DNA of 64,000 nt from Scytonematopsis contorta HA4267-MV1. Lineage in GTDB: Bacteria > Cyanobacteriota > Cyanobacteriia > Cyanobacteriales > Nostocaceae. This document shows positions 45,492 to 53,342 of this stretch, piece after piece (position 1 is the stretch's first letter; each line of letters opens with the position of its first letter). The position numbers were made by a program, and so were the translations under genes. Below the pieces are notes generated by a model. The model ran no database searches. It was not told where the DNA came from and saw only the letters and a list, made by a program, of their open reading frames with translations. The DNA lies in assembly GCA_019359035.1 (NCBI GenBank), contig JAHHIC010000044.1, forward strand, positions 1 to 64,000. Reading direction: 5' to 3'.

Positions 45492-45738
45492 GTGCTTTAA
45501 CCTCTGATACCGTTAGGTGTTGACCACTCTTTCTGCTAACAGCTTTTCCAAATGTATCAGTGTGCTTTAACCTCTGATACCGTTAGGTGTTGACCACGGA
45601 TGGAGTCAGGTAGCTCCGTCTTTTTTTTGGATGTGCTTTAACCTCTGATACCGTTAGGTGTTGACCACACTCTCCTCCTTCTACTTTTTTAAATTGGATA
45701 AAGTGCTTTAACCTCTGATGCCGTAAGGGGTTGACCAC
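45492..45738 (+). CRISPR. CRISPR array 2: 4 repeats, 3 spacers
   Basis: 36-bp repeat beginning GTGCTTTAACCTCTGATACC and ending GTTAGGTGTTGACCAC; starts at 45492, 45562, 45633 and 45703. The last repeat is degenerate (GATGCC, GTAAGGGG). Spacers 34-35 nt. The repeat differs from array 1 at about five of 36 positions, and array 1's last repeat (CTCTG) shares one of them. Confidence 0.95.
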
Positions 45739-46030
45739 CAGAGTTAGTAATGCGGCATTGTCATACTCAAAACGCTTAAAAATCGTACTTCTTTTCTACC
45801 TAAGATTAAGTTCTTAAGCCTCTCCCCGTATACGGGGAGAGGTTTGGAGAGGGGTTCTTATTAAGTTAAGTTTTAACCAGTTTGCAGTATAAGAAACTCT
45901 TAGTTTGCCCTGTCGCGGGTTTATTTGTAAGCGCTCAGGCACAAAATGAAGCAAGATATAAAAACAGAAAAATAGAGACACAATTAATAGTATCTCTACA
46001 TTTAACTTTATTTACTATTACTTGTTTGAT
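45739..46030. other. intergenic region with palindromes
   Basis: Contains a hairpin CTCTCCCCGTATACGGGGAG at about 45817-45836 followed by AGGTTTGGAGAGGGG, of the same family as the CCCC-rich palindromes at 10367 and 51662, and a degenerate TAGAGAC palindrome at 45973-45999. Confidence 0.6.
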
Positions 46031-46360
46031 TTAAGTATTCTCCTGCTGATTTAACCAATTCTCCAAGTCAGATATTTGTGTGAAATCTAAAAATTCTTGT
46101 GCTAGAGTCTCTAGTTTAACCGCTGGTAATTGTCGAATGCGCTCTAAAACTGATGAATCTATCTGACCAAATCGTCGATTTAACTGGATATTAAGAATTT
46201 TAAATGCTTCTTTTTGCTCGCCTTTCTGCTCACCTTTTTGCAAAATATCCTGATAAATAACCGATTCTTTCATAACATCCTCGCTTAATAATTGACGAAT
46301 TAAATCTTTCTTGAATCGTAAGTCGGCTAAAATTTCCGCATAAGCATGGGAGCATTCCAA
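46031..46360 (-). pseudogene. C-terminal remnant of an Rpn/DUF4351-type nuclease
   Basis: A 109-residue frame: AEILADLRFKKDLIRQLLSE, DVMKESVIYQDILQKGEQKG and a DUF4351-like end (LETLAQEFLDFTQISDLENW). It corresponds to the C-terminal third of a recombination-promoting nuclease; the PD-(D/E)XK domain is absent. Similar in extent to the remnant at 24849-25306 but not identical. Confidence 0.75.
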
Positions 46361-46555
46361 ATATGCTAATTTACAAATTTACCTTATTGTGTAGTGCGGT
46401 CTTCCATAAAGCTTTCTGCCCAGCAGGGAGCATCATAATAGAAATACTATGATTTTTAGTATATTAAATAGCACTAGCAACAATTTAAGTATTTCTTGCT
46501 ATTAGACAAAATAAATTATAATATTAAACAATAAAATATTTAAAATAAAATCAAA

Positions 46556-46972
46556 ATGATGGGAGCAGTTCGCGTTAAAGTTAAGTTAACAAATGCCATT
46601 GATGAGGAGCTAATTAATAGAGGTTTTCTTGCTCCTTCATTATTACGCGAGTATGAAGTTGATGGATTAGTAGACATAGGAGCTGTTTCTCTTGTCATTC
46701 CAGCATCAATGGCAGAGCAACTAGGTTTGCGAATCATGGGGCAACGTATGGCGCAATATGCTAATGGAAGCGAAGAATTTATTGGGTTTAGTGGACCTTT
46801 AATTGTTGAGTGTTTAGGACGTAAAACCATTGATGAAGCGTTAATTGTTGGCAACGAAGTCTTAGTTGGTCAAGTAATTTTAGAGAAGTTAGATTTACTT
46901 GTAGATTGCAAAAATCAACGATTGATTCCAAATCCCGAACATCCAAATTATCCAGTAGCAATGATTAAGTAA
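46556..46972 (+). CDS. retropepsin-like aspartic protease with altered active site
   Basis: A 138-residue clan AA protease-like protein. The catalytic motif is D40-I41-G42 in GLVDIGAVSLVIPASMAEQL where the family has DTG or DSG; the rest (EALIVGNEVLVGQVILEKLD, LLVDCKNQRLIPNP) is well preserved. The Thr/Ser that holds the catalytic Asp is missing, so activity is doubtful. Followed by a terminator hairpin. Confidence 0.82.
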   Translation: MMGAVRVKVKLTNAIDEELINRGFLAPSLLREYEVDGLVDIGAVSLVIPASMAEQLGLRIMGQRMAQYANGSEEFIGFSGPLIVECLGRKTIDEALIVGNEVLVGQVILEKLDLLVDCKNQRLIPNPEHPNYPVAMIK

Positions 46973-47094
46973 ATTTTCTTATCATCATATAGCAAGGGCT
47001 ACGAAAAACGGACAGAAATAATCGATTCCTGATTTTCGATAGATGTATCATTGTTCTTAGCCCCCCTCGTTGGGGGTGGGGCTATACGAACAAA

Positions 47095-47119
47095 CCCCAC
47101 TTTTGCGGGGTTGTTTTTG
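47095..47119 (+). terminator. rho-independent terminator
   Basis: AACCCC-ACTTTTG-CGGGGTT stem followed by GTTTTT, on the plus strand about 120 bp after the retropepsin-like stop. It also separates that gene from the convergent nblA. Confidence 0.7.
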
Positions 47120-47129
47120 TGATTCGGTC

Positions 47130-47324
47130 TTATTTTTGTGCTTCAAAAGCTGCGTCTAAATTTAGTTTCCATTCGTGCTTCAGCAATTGCCGATATGTTG
47201 TTTCTTGAACCATTATTTGCTTATATAATATGAGTAAATATTCCTTCGCTTGTTCCTGGGACATGAGCTTAACTTGCTCTGCAAAGCTTCTCATCATGAA
47301 TTCTTGCTCTAAAGATAATGCCAT
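47130..47324 (-). CDS. nblA: NblA, phycobilisome degradation adaptor
   Basis: A 64-residue protein with the NblA pattern LSLEQEFMMRSFAEQVKLMS, QEQAKEYLLILYKQIM and the C-terminal YRQLLKHEW. NblA binds phycobiliproteins and delivers them to Clp protease when nitrogen or other nutrients are short. It is downstream of a high-light-inducible protein gene on the same strand (68 bp), giving a stress-related group. Confidence 0.92.
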   Translation of the reverse strand: MALSLEQEFMMRSFAEQVKLMSQEQAKEYLLILYKQIMVQETTYRQLLKHEWKLNLDAAFEAQK

Positions 47325-47391
47325 AAGCTGATTAATTACTTACTGTACTAAAGATGTTTGTTTGTCAAAAAACCTTTTAGAGATGCCTAAT

Positions 47392-47571
47392 TTATAGAAC
47401 ACCCCAGAAGTGGAGAAAGCCTTCACCACTAAACAGTTCAATCAAAGTAGCGGATAAAAAGCCTATCATTGCTAAACGACCGTTCCAATTTTCCGAACCA
47501 ATATTAAAACCCCAAGTCCAAGCATTACGTTTCTCGACCATCATTTGTGCTGCTTTTGTAGTGTCTGACAT
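47392..47571 (-). CDS. high-light-inducible protein (HLIP/Scp)
   Basis: A 59-residue single-helix chlorophyll-binding protein. ENWNGRLAMIGF (27-38) is the chlorophyll a/b-binding motif with E27, N30 and R32, within one transmembrane helix. HLIPs protect photosystem assembly intermediates under high light or nutrient stress. It lies between nblA and a small membrane protein, all on the minus strand. Confidence 0.92.
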   Translation of the reverse strand: MSDTTKAAQMMVEKRNAWTWGFNIGSENWNGRLAMIGFLSATLIELFSGEGFLHFWGVL

Positions 47572-47663
47572 GATTAGTACTCCAAATTTTTAGATTTATT
47601 GAATTCGCAATTAATAAGTTCTATTAGTACAAATTAACTGCGGAAAAAACTAAGCGAACTTAT

Positions 47664-47903
47664 TTATGCCAAGTGACCGAAGTATACTGACCAAAGAACT
47701 CTGGAGACTCCACCAGCAATTAAAGTGTAAGTGAAAAGTTTTCCTAATTGAGTTTTTTCTCCCCATTTCTTGTCATCTTTACCACCAGTGAAAAATAATG
47801 ACCAAGCTTGATTTGCATTAATTTTTTCAAAGTGATTGAATGATGGTCGAAAAACAAAAGACCCAAGTAAATCTTTGTTAGGGTAATCAAATTCAGTTTT
47901 CAT
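47664..47903 (-). CDS. small membrane protein next to the HLIP gene
   Basis: A 79-residue protein with a soluble N-terminal part (DYPNKDLLGSFVFRPSFNHF, WSLFFTGGKDDKKWGEKTQL) and one C-terminal hydrophobic segment (LFTYTLIAGGVSRVLWSVYF). I do not recognise a family. Position in the HLIP-NblA group suggests a photosynthesis or stress role. Gap to the HLIP gene is 92 bp. Confidence 0.75.
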   Translation of the reverse strand: MKTEFDYPNKDLLGSFVFRPSFNHFEKINANQAWSLFFTGGKDDKKWGEKTQLGKLFTYTLIAGGVSRVLWSVYFGHLA

Positions 47904-47978
47904 GTATTCCTCTAAATTTTATTCTCTTCAAAAATCATAAATTAATTCTGTGTGACGTATTTATGGGAAGGGTTGCAT

Positions 47979-48278
47979 TCAAAGAATCACATATGAACCA
48001 AAGTAATTGGCTGATTTTAATTTCTCATTGTACATTCTTCCGTCAGGCATTTTTGCCCCTTTCAAATTGGTATTACTTGTATTGGCTCCTCTCAAGTTAG
48101 CCCAATTGAAATTAGTATTGCTTAAATCTGAACCGCTTAAGTCAGAATTTGTTAAATTAGCCCCAGTAAAATCAACGTCACTCAAGTTTACTCCGACTAG
48201 GCTTATGCCTTTTAAGTTTACTTGCCTAAAACTTCTTTCTCCGGCTGCATATCGTCTTAGAATGTCATTGGCATCCAT
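47979..48278 (-). CDS. pentapeptide repeat protein
   Basis: A 99-residue protein whose residues 20-75 are pentapeptide repeats A(D/N)LxX (VNLKG, VNLSD, VDFTG, ANLTN, SDLSG, SDLSN, TNFNW, ANLRG, TNLKG), which form a right-handed quadrilateral beta-helix. N-terminal DANDILRRYAAGERSFRQ is the usual cyanobacterial cap. Function unknown. First gene of the stress-related minus-strand group. Confidence 0.9.
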   Translation of the reverse strand: MDANDILRRYAAGERSFRQVNLKGISLVGVNLSDVDFTGANLTNSDLSGSDLSNTNFNWANLRGANTSNTNLKGAKMPDGRMYNEKLKSANYFGSYVIL

Positions 48279-48482
48279 ATTGGTTGCCTCACTATGTGTA
48301 GCGTTGTCGCCGTTTATATATCTTTATTGTAGTTCCAAATTTTTAGTTTTTCCAAATTACCTATAATTAAATAGTAGTGTTTTCCCTATTTATAGCTACG
48401 GGTTTCCATACTTTTGCCAAGTTAACTAAATGTCACCCTCCTTGAGATAGAGAAAAATTAAACAACTTCATTCATACCAGAA

Positions 48483-48642
48483 GCCAGGGAATAAATTAAG
48501 AGTCTAAAAGCTAAAGTCCTCTAAAAGAGGACTGATGAGAAAATTTTTGAAAATATTTTAATTTTGTAAAAATATCTGTTTTTAGTGTATTGTTTTAGTC
48601 CTCTTAAGAGGACTTCGGCTTTTAGGGAATTTATTCCCTGGC
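48483..48642. mobile_element. MITE-like palindromic element, copy 4 (variant arms)
   Basis: Arms GCCAGGGAATAAATT and AATTTATTCCCTGGC with the family core GTCTAAAAGCTAAAGTCC/CTCTAAAAGAG inside. The outer arm differs from copies 1 and 2 (GGGAATAAAT in place of GTGACTAAAG), so the family has variable outer stems. It lies 30 bp beyond the ABC transporter stop. Confidence 0.75.
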
Positions 48643-48672
48643 TATCTATTTCTGGAACTTACGCAGATACTT

Positions 48673-50838
48673 TTAGCCTTTTAAAAATTGAACTACAAAC
48701 AACGACAAAGTGAGTCCAGCAATAACCATCCCCATCTTTATATAATGCTTAATTAAATTAACACTAAACATATTTCCATAGCTCTTATGAGTTCCCTCAA
48801 TCAATAACCTAGCTTTAAACAAATCAGCCTCTAAAGTAGAAGACCGAGAAATCTTACCCATCCCCGGAAATTTACACTGAGCAAATATTTTTTCTCCATA
48901 GCAATTGCAATTAGCCTCTTGTTCCTTAGACAAAGATTTGCGCTCTTCTTCATTTTTTAGCCAACAAAAATCAGAAGAAACATCACTCCCTAGGGTACTA
49001 AGTGTCACTAAAGACTCGAAAGGATACTTAGTAATCATTCCCAGATTAATAACTTTACCAATAGTATTAAATTCGCTTACGGGAAGCATTCCACCCCCAA
49101 AAACAATCTGAGGAACTAATACAAGAATTGTTAATAACGGTGCAACACTTTGATTAGGAGCAATAGCAGAAACCAAAAGTCCCAGTACCATACTTCCAAA
49201 GGATGCTAAAAATAAAGTGATATACATTCCCGGTAAAACATTGAACCCACCCGGTATAGTCACAGCAACAACCATACAGCCCAAAAGCACCGCAGACTGA
49301 TAGAGTGCTAGTATAAAAGCTAATTGTAATTTGGAAGCTAAATAAGGAATTACACCCAATCCTGCGCTTCTTTCTCTACGGTAAATAGCAGTTTCTTTAG
49401 CTATTTCTGGCATCGTTGCCAAAGAACCAGCCATCACAGCCATAATAACAGTTACAAAAAGCATTGTGATAGCTTGTCCCGCACTTCCTTCCTTGGTTTC
49501 AAATAAGTTTGACTTCCACAAAGCAAAATTTAGTGAACCCAAAATAGGCGCACCAGCTAGCATTAATCCTAAACTTAACTTATTTTTGAGGAGAATAATC
49601 AGGTTACGGTGACATAAAACTCGCCATTGTTTCCAAGGGTTAATTGCTACAGATACAGGTCGATTTTTGGTTTGAGGAATAGACTTTTGGCGGTTTTCGA
49701 TATATTTGACGTAGTAAGCTGATTCTTTAAAACGGTCTTGCCAATACAGAGGAACATGTTGCCGTTCTACTTTATCGTAAATGGAATCAAAATCTTTCAC
49801 AGCAAAGTAATCTAGCGCTAGCTTGGGAGGACCAAAATAAGCTAATCGACCACCTTTTGCAAGAAATACTACCATGTCGGCGATGGTAACATTTTTTGTT
49901 GCGTGTGTGATTAGCAGTACAGTATGTCCGTTATCAGCCAATCTCCGCAACAATGCCATAATTTGCTGTTCTGTACCTGGGTCTAATCCTGATGTTGCTT
50001 CATCTAAAAAGAATAAACTCGGTTTGGTAATTAGTTCCACCCCAATGCTGACTCGTTTGCGCTGTCCACCACTTAATCGTTTAATAGGAGTATTTTTACG
50101 TGGAGTTAGTTCCAATTCTTCTAAAACTTCTTGTATCCTTTGTTGTCTTTGACTTTTTGTCATCCAAGGCATTCTTAACTGAGATGCGTAGTTAAGTGCT
50201 TCTCTTACAGTCAATTCTGGGTGGACAATATCGTCTTGTGGTACGTAACCGATAGTATTTTTAAAAGCACTAAAATTCCGATAAAGGTTTATTCCATTAA
50301 CTAGAACTTTACCCGCAACTCTTCGCTGTCCATTAAGAGCATCCATCAAAGTCGATTTACCCCCTCCGCTAACTCCGGCGATGACAACGAATTCTTTGGG
50401 TAAAATGGACAAATAAATACCGTTAATTATAGTTGTTCCAAATATTGGTCTGGTAGATTTATATAAGCGGACAGCATCTAATCTCAGTCCGTCAGGGATT
50501 ACGCTTTGCGATTGTATAGGCTGCGGTTTTTGTTTTGTCGAACCTTTTATTTTTGTTTGGATAATAACAGACCCGATTTGCAGCAAGTTTCCATCTGCTA
50601 GTATTTGTGGTTCGTGAGGTTTTAGCTGAGAATTACTTACCTTAGTGCCAGTAATACTACCTAAGTCAACTAGCAAAAATTGTTCCTGTTTTAGAATAAT
50701 TTTAGCATGGAAGCTATCGACAGTCGGGTCATTAATTACCAAATCATTGCCCAGGTCACTCCCAATACTGAATGGGATTTGATTAACAATATATTGCTGA
50801 ATTGGGTTTGTCTGGACAATTAGCTCTAAAATTTGCAT
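48673..50838 (-). CDS. ABCG-type transporter half with N-terminal FHA domain
   Basis: A 721-residue fusion from the ATG at 50838 (MQILELIVQTN); the frame is open to 50943. An FHA domain (ISSG-like IPFSIGSDLGNDLVINDPTV, residues 15-100) precedes an ATPase domain with Walker A GVSGGGKSTL, signature LSGGQRKRVSIG and Walker B SLFFLDEATSGLDP, then about six C-terminal transmembrane helices with a cysteine-containing insertion (EEERKSLSKEQEANCNCYGE). Such FHA-ABCG proteins are common in cyanobacteria; the substrate is unknown. FHA suggests control by Ser/Thr phosphorylation. Confidence 0.9.
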   Translation of the reverse strand: MQILELIVQTNPIQQYIVNQIPFSIGSDLGNDLVINDPTVDSFHAKIILKQEQFLLVDLGSITGTKVSNSQLKPHEPQILADGNLLQIGSVIIQTKIKGSTKQKPQPIQSQSVIPDGLRLDAVRLYKSTRPIFGTTIINGIYLSILPKEFVVIAGVSGGGKSTLMDALNGQRRVAGKVLVNGINLYRNFSAFKNTIGYVPQDDIVHPELTVREALNYASQLRMPWMTKSQRQQRIQEVLEELELTPRKNTPIKRLSGGQRKRVSIGVELITKPSLFFLDEATSGLDPGTEQQIMALLRRLADNGHTVLLITHATKNVTIADMVVFLAKGGRLAYFGPPKLALDYFAVKDFDSIYDKVERQHVPLYWQDRFKESAYYVKYIENRQKSIPQTKNRPVSVAINPWKQWRVLCHRNLIILLKNKLSLGLMLAGAPILGSLNFALWKSNLFETKEGSAGQAITMLFVTVIMAVMAGSLATMPEIAKETAIYRRERSAGLGVIPYLASKLQLAFILALYQSAVLLGCMVVAVTIPGGFNVLPGMYITLFLASFGSMVLGLLVSAIAPNQSVAPLLTILVLVPQIVFGGGMLPVSEFNTIGKVINLGMITKYPFESLVTLSTLGSDVSSDFCWLKNEEERKSLSKEQEANCNCYGEKIFAQCKFPGMGKISRSSTLEADLFKARLLIEGTHKSYGNMFSVNLIKHYIKMGMVIAGLTLSLFVVQFLKG

Positions 50839-50975
50839 GTTGGACAGGTTCGCTCTCGTGAATGCTGGGAGCATTATACGATACACTTCAAATTTCTGAC
50901 CTAACCCCCTACCCCGCTTTCCTATATTCGCATAGCGTGACACTCAGGTGTGTAACTTTATCTGATGACGTTTGA

Positions 50976-51446
50976 CTACTTGGGATTAATTCCAAATAAT
51001 CTTAAACCTTCTCTCGATTCTGCTAAATCATTTTTTTCCTTTGTTTTAAATTCTGATGACGAAACATTAAAATTTACCGTTTTATCGGTATCCAACCACT
51101 CTACGACTAGTCGGTTATTTTTATATCCAAAGCAACTATAATTACAAACTTGTACTAATTGACCGTTTCTGTAACTATAAAGAGTGACATTGTAAAATTT
51201 ATCAAAATAAGTGTGTCTCAAATATGTAGGTTTATCATTTTTTTCACACAATTCATAAGTGGTACGGGAATCAACTTTTCTCTTTTTCTCTTTACAATTT
51301 TTAGGTGCAGCTTCACTTTGAAATTGAGCTAATTGATTTTTGATAAAGTTATCATATTGTTTATCAGCCATAGCGGGATAAATCGTAGTAGCAATGATAC
51401 CTAAAAATAAGATAGCTGTGCTTATAAATCGATTAATTTGTTGCAT
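50976..51446 (-). CDS. secreted protein of unknown function
   Basis: A 156-residue protein starting at the ATG at 51446: MQQINRFISTAILFLGII, a signal peptide ending near AMADK. The mature part is hydrophilic with four Cys, including KNCKEKKRK, TYELCEKND and VQVCNYSCFGYKNN. No family recognised. The frame open to 51482 is not needed. Monocistronic. Confidence 0.7.
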   Translation of the reverse strand: MQQINRFISTAILFLGIIATTIYPAMADKQYDNFIKNQLAQFQSEAAPKNCKEKKRKVDSRTTYELCEKNDKPTYLRHTYFDKFYNVTLYSYRNGQLVQVCNYSCFGYKNNRLVVEWLDTDKTVNFNVSSSEFKTKEKNDLAESREGLRLFGINPK

Positions 51447-51699
51447 TTTTATAATTTTAAAATAGGATAATTTCAATAGCATGTTTTTTTTATATGAGCA
51501 TTAAAAAAAACATAAAAATGATACTTTTATATTTTGTACTTCTTAACCCATATAATTAAAGATTAGGCATATACAAATGTCATGTTAATTAGATATTTAT
51601 TTTACGAGATTTAGGTATCAAATGTCAGCGTTATAAATACGGATGTTTTTTATCGCAAAGAGAACCCCACACCCAAACCCCTCCCTGCGAACGAGGCTA

Positions 51700-51750
51700 C
51701 CGTGTACACACAAGTCGAATTATCGTCTATTTCAACTTGTGTGTACGCGC
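51700..51750. mobile_element. 51-bp hairpin element with CCGTGTACACACAAGT ends
   Basis: Inverted repeats CCGTGTACACACAAGT (51700-51715) and ACTTGTGTGTACGCG (51735-51750) around a 19-nt loop. It has inserted into the left half of the outer palindrome. The same ends flank the second insertion. Confidence 0.7.
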
Positions 51751-51846
51751 TAGGTCAACAGGGGGCTAAGATTTTGATGGATGAAATTAAAGATAACCAA
51801 AACAAAAAAACTAGTCTTTGTTCGTAGCCCCCTCCCCACGTGCCTG

Positions 51847-52042
51847 CCGTGTACACACAAGTATTGAAATAGTCCTAAAGTTCCACGAAATACCCCTGAA
51901 CGGTCATTTCGGGCTAAAAGCTAAAACCCGTTAAAAACGGGTTAAAAGCAAGATAAGAATGTAAATTCAAACCCGTTTCAACGGGTTTCAGCTTTTAGCC
52001 CGAAATGACCGTTCAGGGATTTATGGACTTGTGTGTACACGG
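51847..52042. mobile_element. 196-bp element with CCGTGTACACACAAGT ends containing a further palindrome
   Basis: Perfect inverted repeats at 51847-51862 and 52027-52042. Between them lies a long palindrome at about 51894-52018 with arms CCTGAACGGTCATTTCGGGC and AAAACCCGTT, i.e. an element inside an element inside the outer palindrome. Confidence 0.75.
51894..52018. repeat. innermost palindrome with CCCGTT core
   Basis: Arms CCCTGAACGGTCATTTCGGG and its complement, inner hairpins AACCCGTTAAAAACGGGTT and ACCCGTTTCAACGGGT, followed by AGCTTTTAG. The hairpin core is shared with the repeats at 16394 and 35945. Confidence 0.7.
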
Positions 52043-52284
52043 TAGGCGTGCGGGGAGGGGGTTTGGGGTGGGGTTCCAGGTGCAGGGGAGTCAGGTTTCT
52101 TGGGCTTTCCCAATCATCAAAGATACTGTGATGTACATGGATAACACTAAGCTCTCACAAAATGGTCTCGAATTTTCGCGTTTAATCAACTTGAGTGGGA
52201 CGGAAGCTAATAAACTAGTCAGTTCATTAATATCGCATCAACTGCACAAAAACTTCGTTGAAATTATTTGCTATCACCACTATT

Positions 52285-52854
52285 TTATTCAAATACCACA
52301 TCCTCATACAGTTCATCCATACTGCCTTCAAAGCGAATACTTTTAAGTTGAAAGGATTGCTGCTCTGAGGTGTAAGATTGTAATACCCAAAGTCCTTCGC
52401 TATTGCGCCGAAAGCACTCAACCCGTTGGCGTTTGGTGTTAATTAGGACATATTCTTGTAAGCTTTCTAGCAACTGGTAGTCAGCAAATTTGTCACCTCG
52501 GTCAAAGGCTTCGGTGGATTCAGATAAAACTTCTACGATTAAACAGGGAAATTTTTTAAACCTAGATGTTTCTCGGTCGCGTTCGTCACAGGTTACCATC
52601 ACATCAGGGTAGTAATAGCGATTTAGTTTTTCAATTTGCGTTTTCATGTCAGATATATAAACTCGGCAACCTGAACCCCTGACATGGTTACGTAAGGATG
52701 ACGCCAGGTTTAGAGCAATAGTAACATGAGGGTCAAGTGCCCCTGCCATTGCGTAGATTTCCCCATCAATATATTCGTGTTTGACATCGCTTTTTTCCTC
52801 CATTTGGAGGTATTCTTCAGGTGTGAGGTAGATAGGTTGAGGGGAAGCGACCAT
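52285..52854 (-). CDS. Uma2-family PD-(D/E)XK endonuclease-like protein
   Basis: A 189-residue Uma2 protein of a different subgroup from the CRISPR-associated pair. MEEKSDVKHEYIDGEIYAMA at the N-terminus, YYYPDVMVTCDERDRE with the catalytic Asp, then FPCLIVEVLSESTEAFDRGD with E-x-L, and QEYVLINTKRQRVECFRRN. Uma2 genes are numerous in cyanobacteria and their function is not settled. Confidence 0.9.
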   Translation of the reverse strand: MVASPQPIYLTPEEYLQMEEKSDVKHEYIDGEIYAMAGALDPHVTIALNLASSLRNHVRGSGCRVYISDMKTQIEKLNRYYYPDVMVTCDERDRETSRFKKFPCLIVEVLSESTEAFDRGDKFADYQLLESLQEYVLINTKRQRVECFRRNSEGLWVLQSYTSEQQSFQLKSIRFEGSMDELYEDVVFE

Positions 52855-52928
52855 TTTTTTGCTTAGCGGCTAGTTTTTTTAATTCTACCTCGTACCTATT
52901 TTCATCTTCCTTTCCATATGCTTTTGGC

Positions 52929-53342
52929 TCAAGTCATTTGCCACTCTTTTTTAAAGAAAGCAGACCAAAGAGTAAACCATAATATAGATAATCCGACTAT
53001 TGCATCCAACCAAATCAAGGTGTGCATTTTGAAAGAAAAAGCCTCAGTAGCTGGGAAAAAATAGTGTCCAGGGCTGAAACCACCTGTGATGGAGTAAATA
53101 CCAAGACATAAATATGCTGCCCAAAAAGCCTGTTTAATATATAACAAGTAGCCAAGCATACCAATAGCGGTCAGGATTAGCCAAGAAATATAAACGCCCC
53201 TTTGGGTAATCCAAGCGGGAGCCGGATAGTGTTCAAAGTGAAGAAAGTTATCAGTATAATGAAATGCCGTGATAACTATATTTATTACAAGCAAAATTAG
53301 TAGCCATTGCTGTCGTTGTTGCTTTGTATCCATGCTCTTCAT
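52929..53342 (-). CDS. four-helix membrane protein of unknown function
   Basis: A 137-residue hydrophobic protein with four predicted transmembrane helices (WLLILLVINIVITAFHYTDN, VYISWLILTAIGMLGYLLYI, AFWAAYLCLGIYSITGGFSP, IWLDAIVGLSILWFTLWSAF). Conserved-looking His residues (HYTDNFLHFEHYPAPAW) might bind metal or haem, but no family is recognised. Starts with a polar MKSMDTKQQRQQ. Confidence 0.75.
   Translation of the reverse strand: MKSMDTKQQRQQWLLILLVINIVITAFHYTDNFLHFEHYPAPAWITQRGVYISWLILTAIGMLGYLLYIKQAFWAAYLCLGIYSITGGFSPGHYFFPATEAFSFKMHTLIWLDAIVGLSILWFTLWSAFFKKEWQMT

Larger units (their letters stand above)
51662..52076. repeat. palindromic element of the 10367 family, interrupted by two insertions
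   Basis: Outer arms GAACCCCACACCCAAACCCC (51662) and its near complement ending at 52076 match those at 10367-10516, as does the inner stem GGGGGCTA.../...TAGCCCCC. Two insertions, 51695-51752 and 51842-52047, break it. Confidence 0.75.
51447..52284. other. intergenic region with nested palindromic elements
   Basis: Region between the secreted-protein gene and a Uma2 gene consists mainly of nested repeats (see 51662-52076). A frame at 52005-52346 is not considered coding because its start lies inside the repeat. Confidence 0.7.

Noticed and set aside
39251-46030. cas1, cas2 or cas4 genes
   Set aside because: No frame in the CRISPR region shows their motifs; adaptation genes are absent from the window.
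52005-52346. 113-codon plus-strand frame
   Set aside because: Starts inside a palindromic element and overlaps the Uma2 gene end; composition not protein-like.
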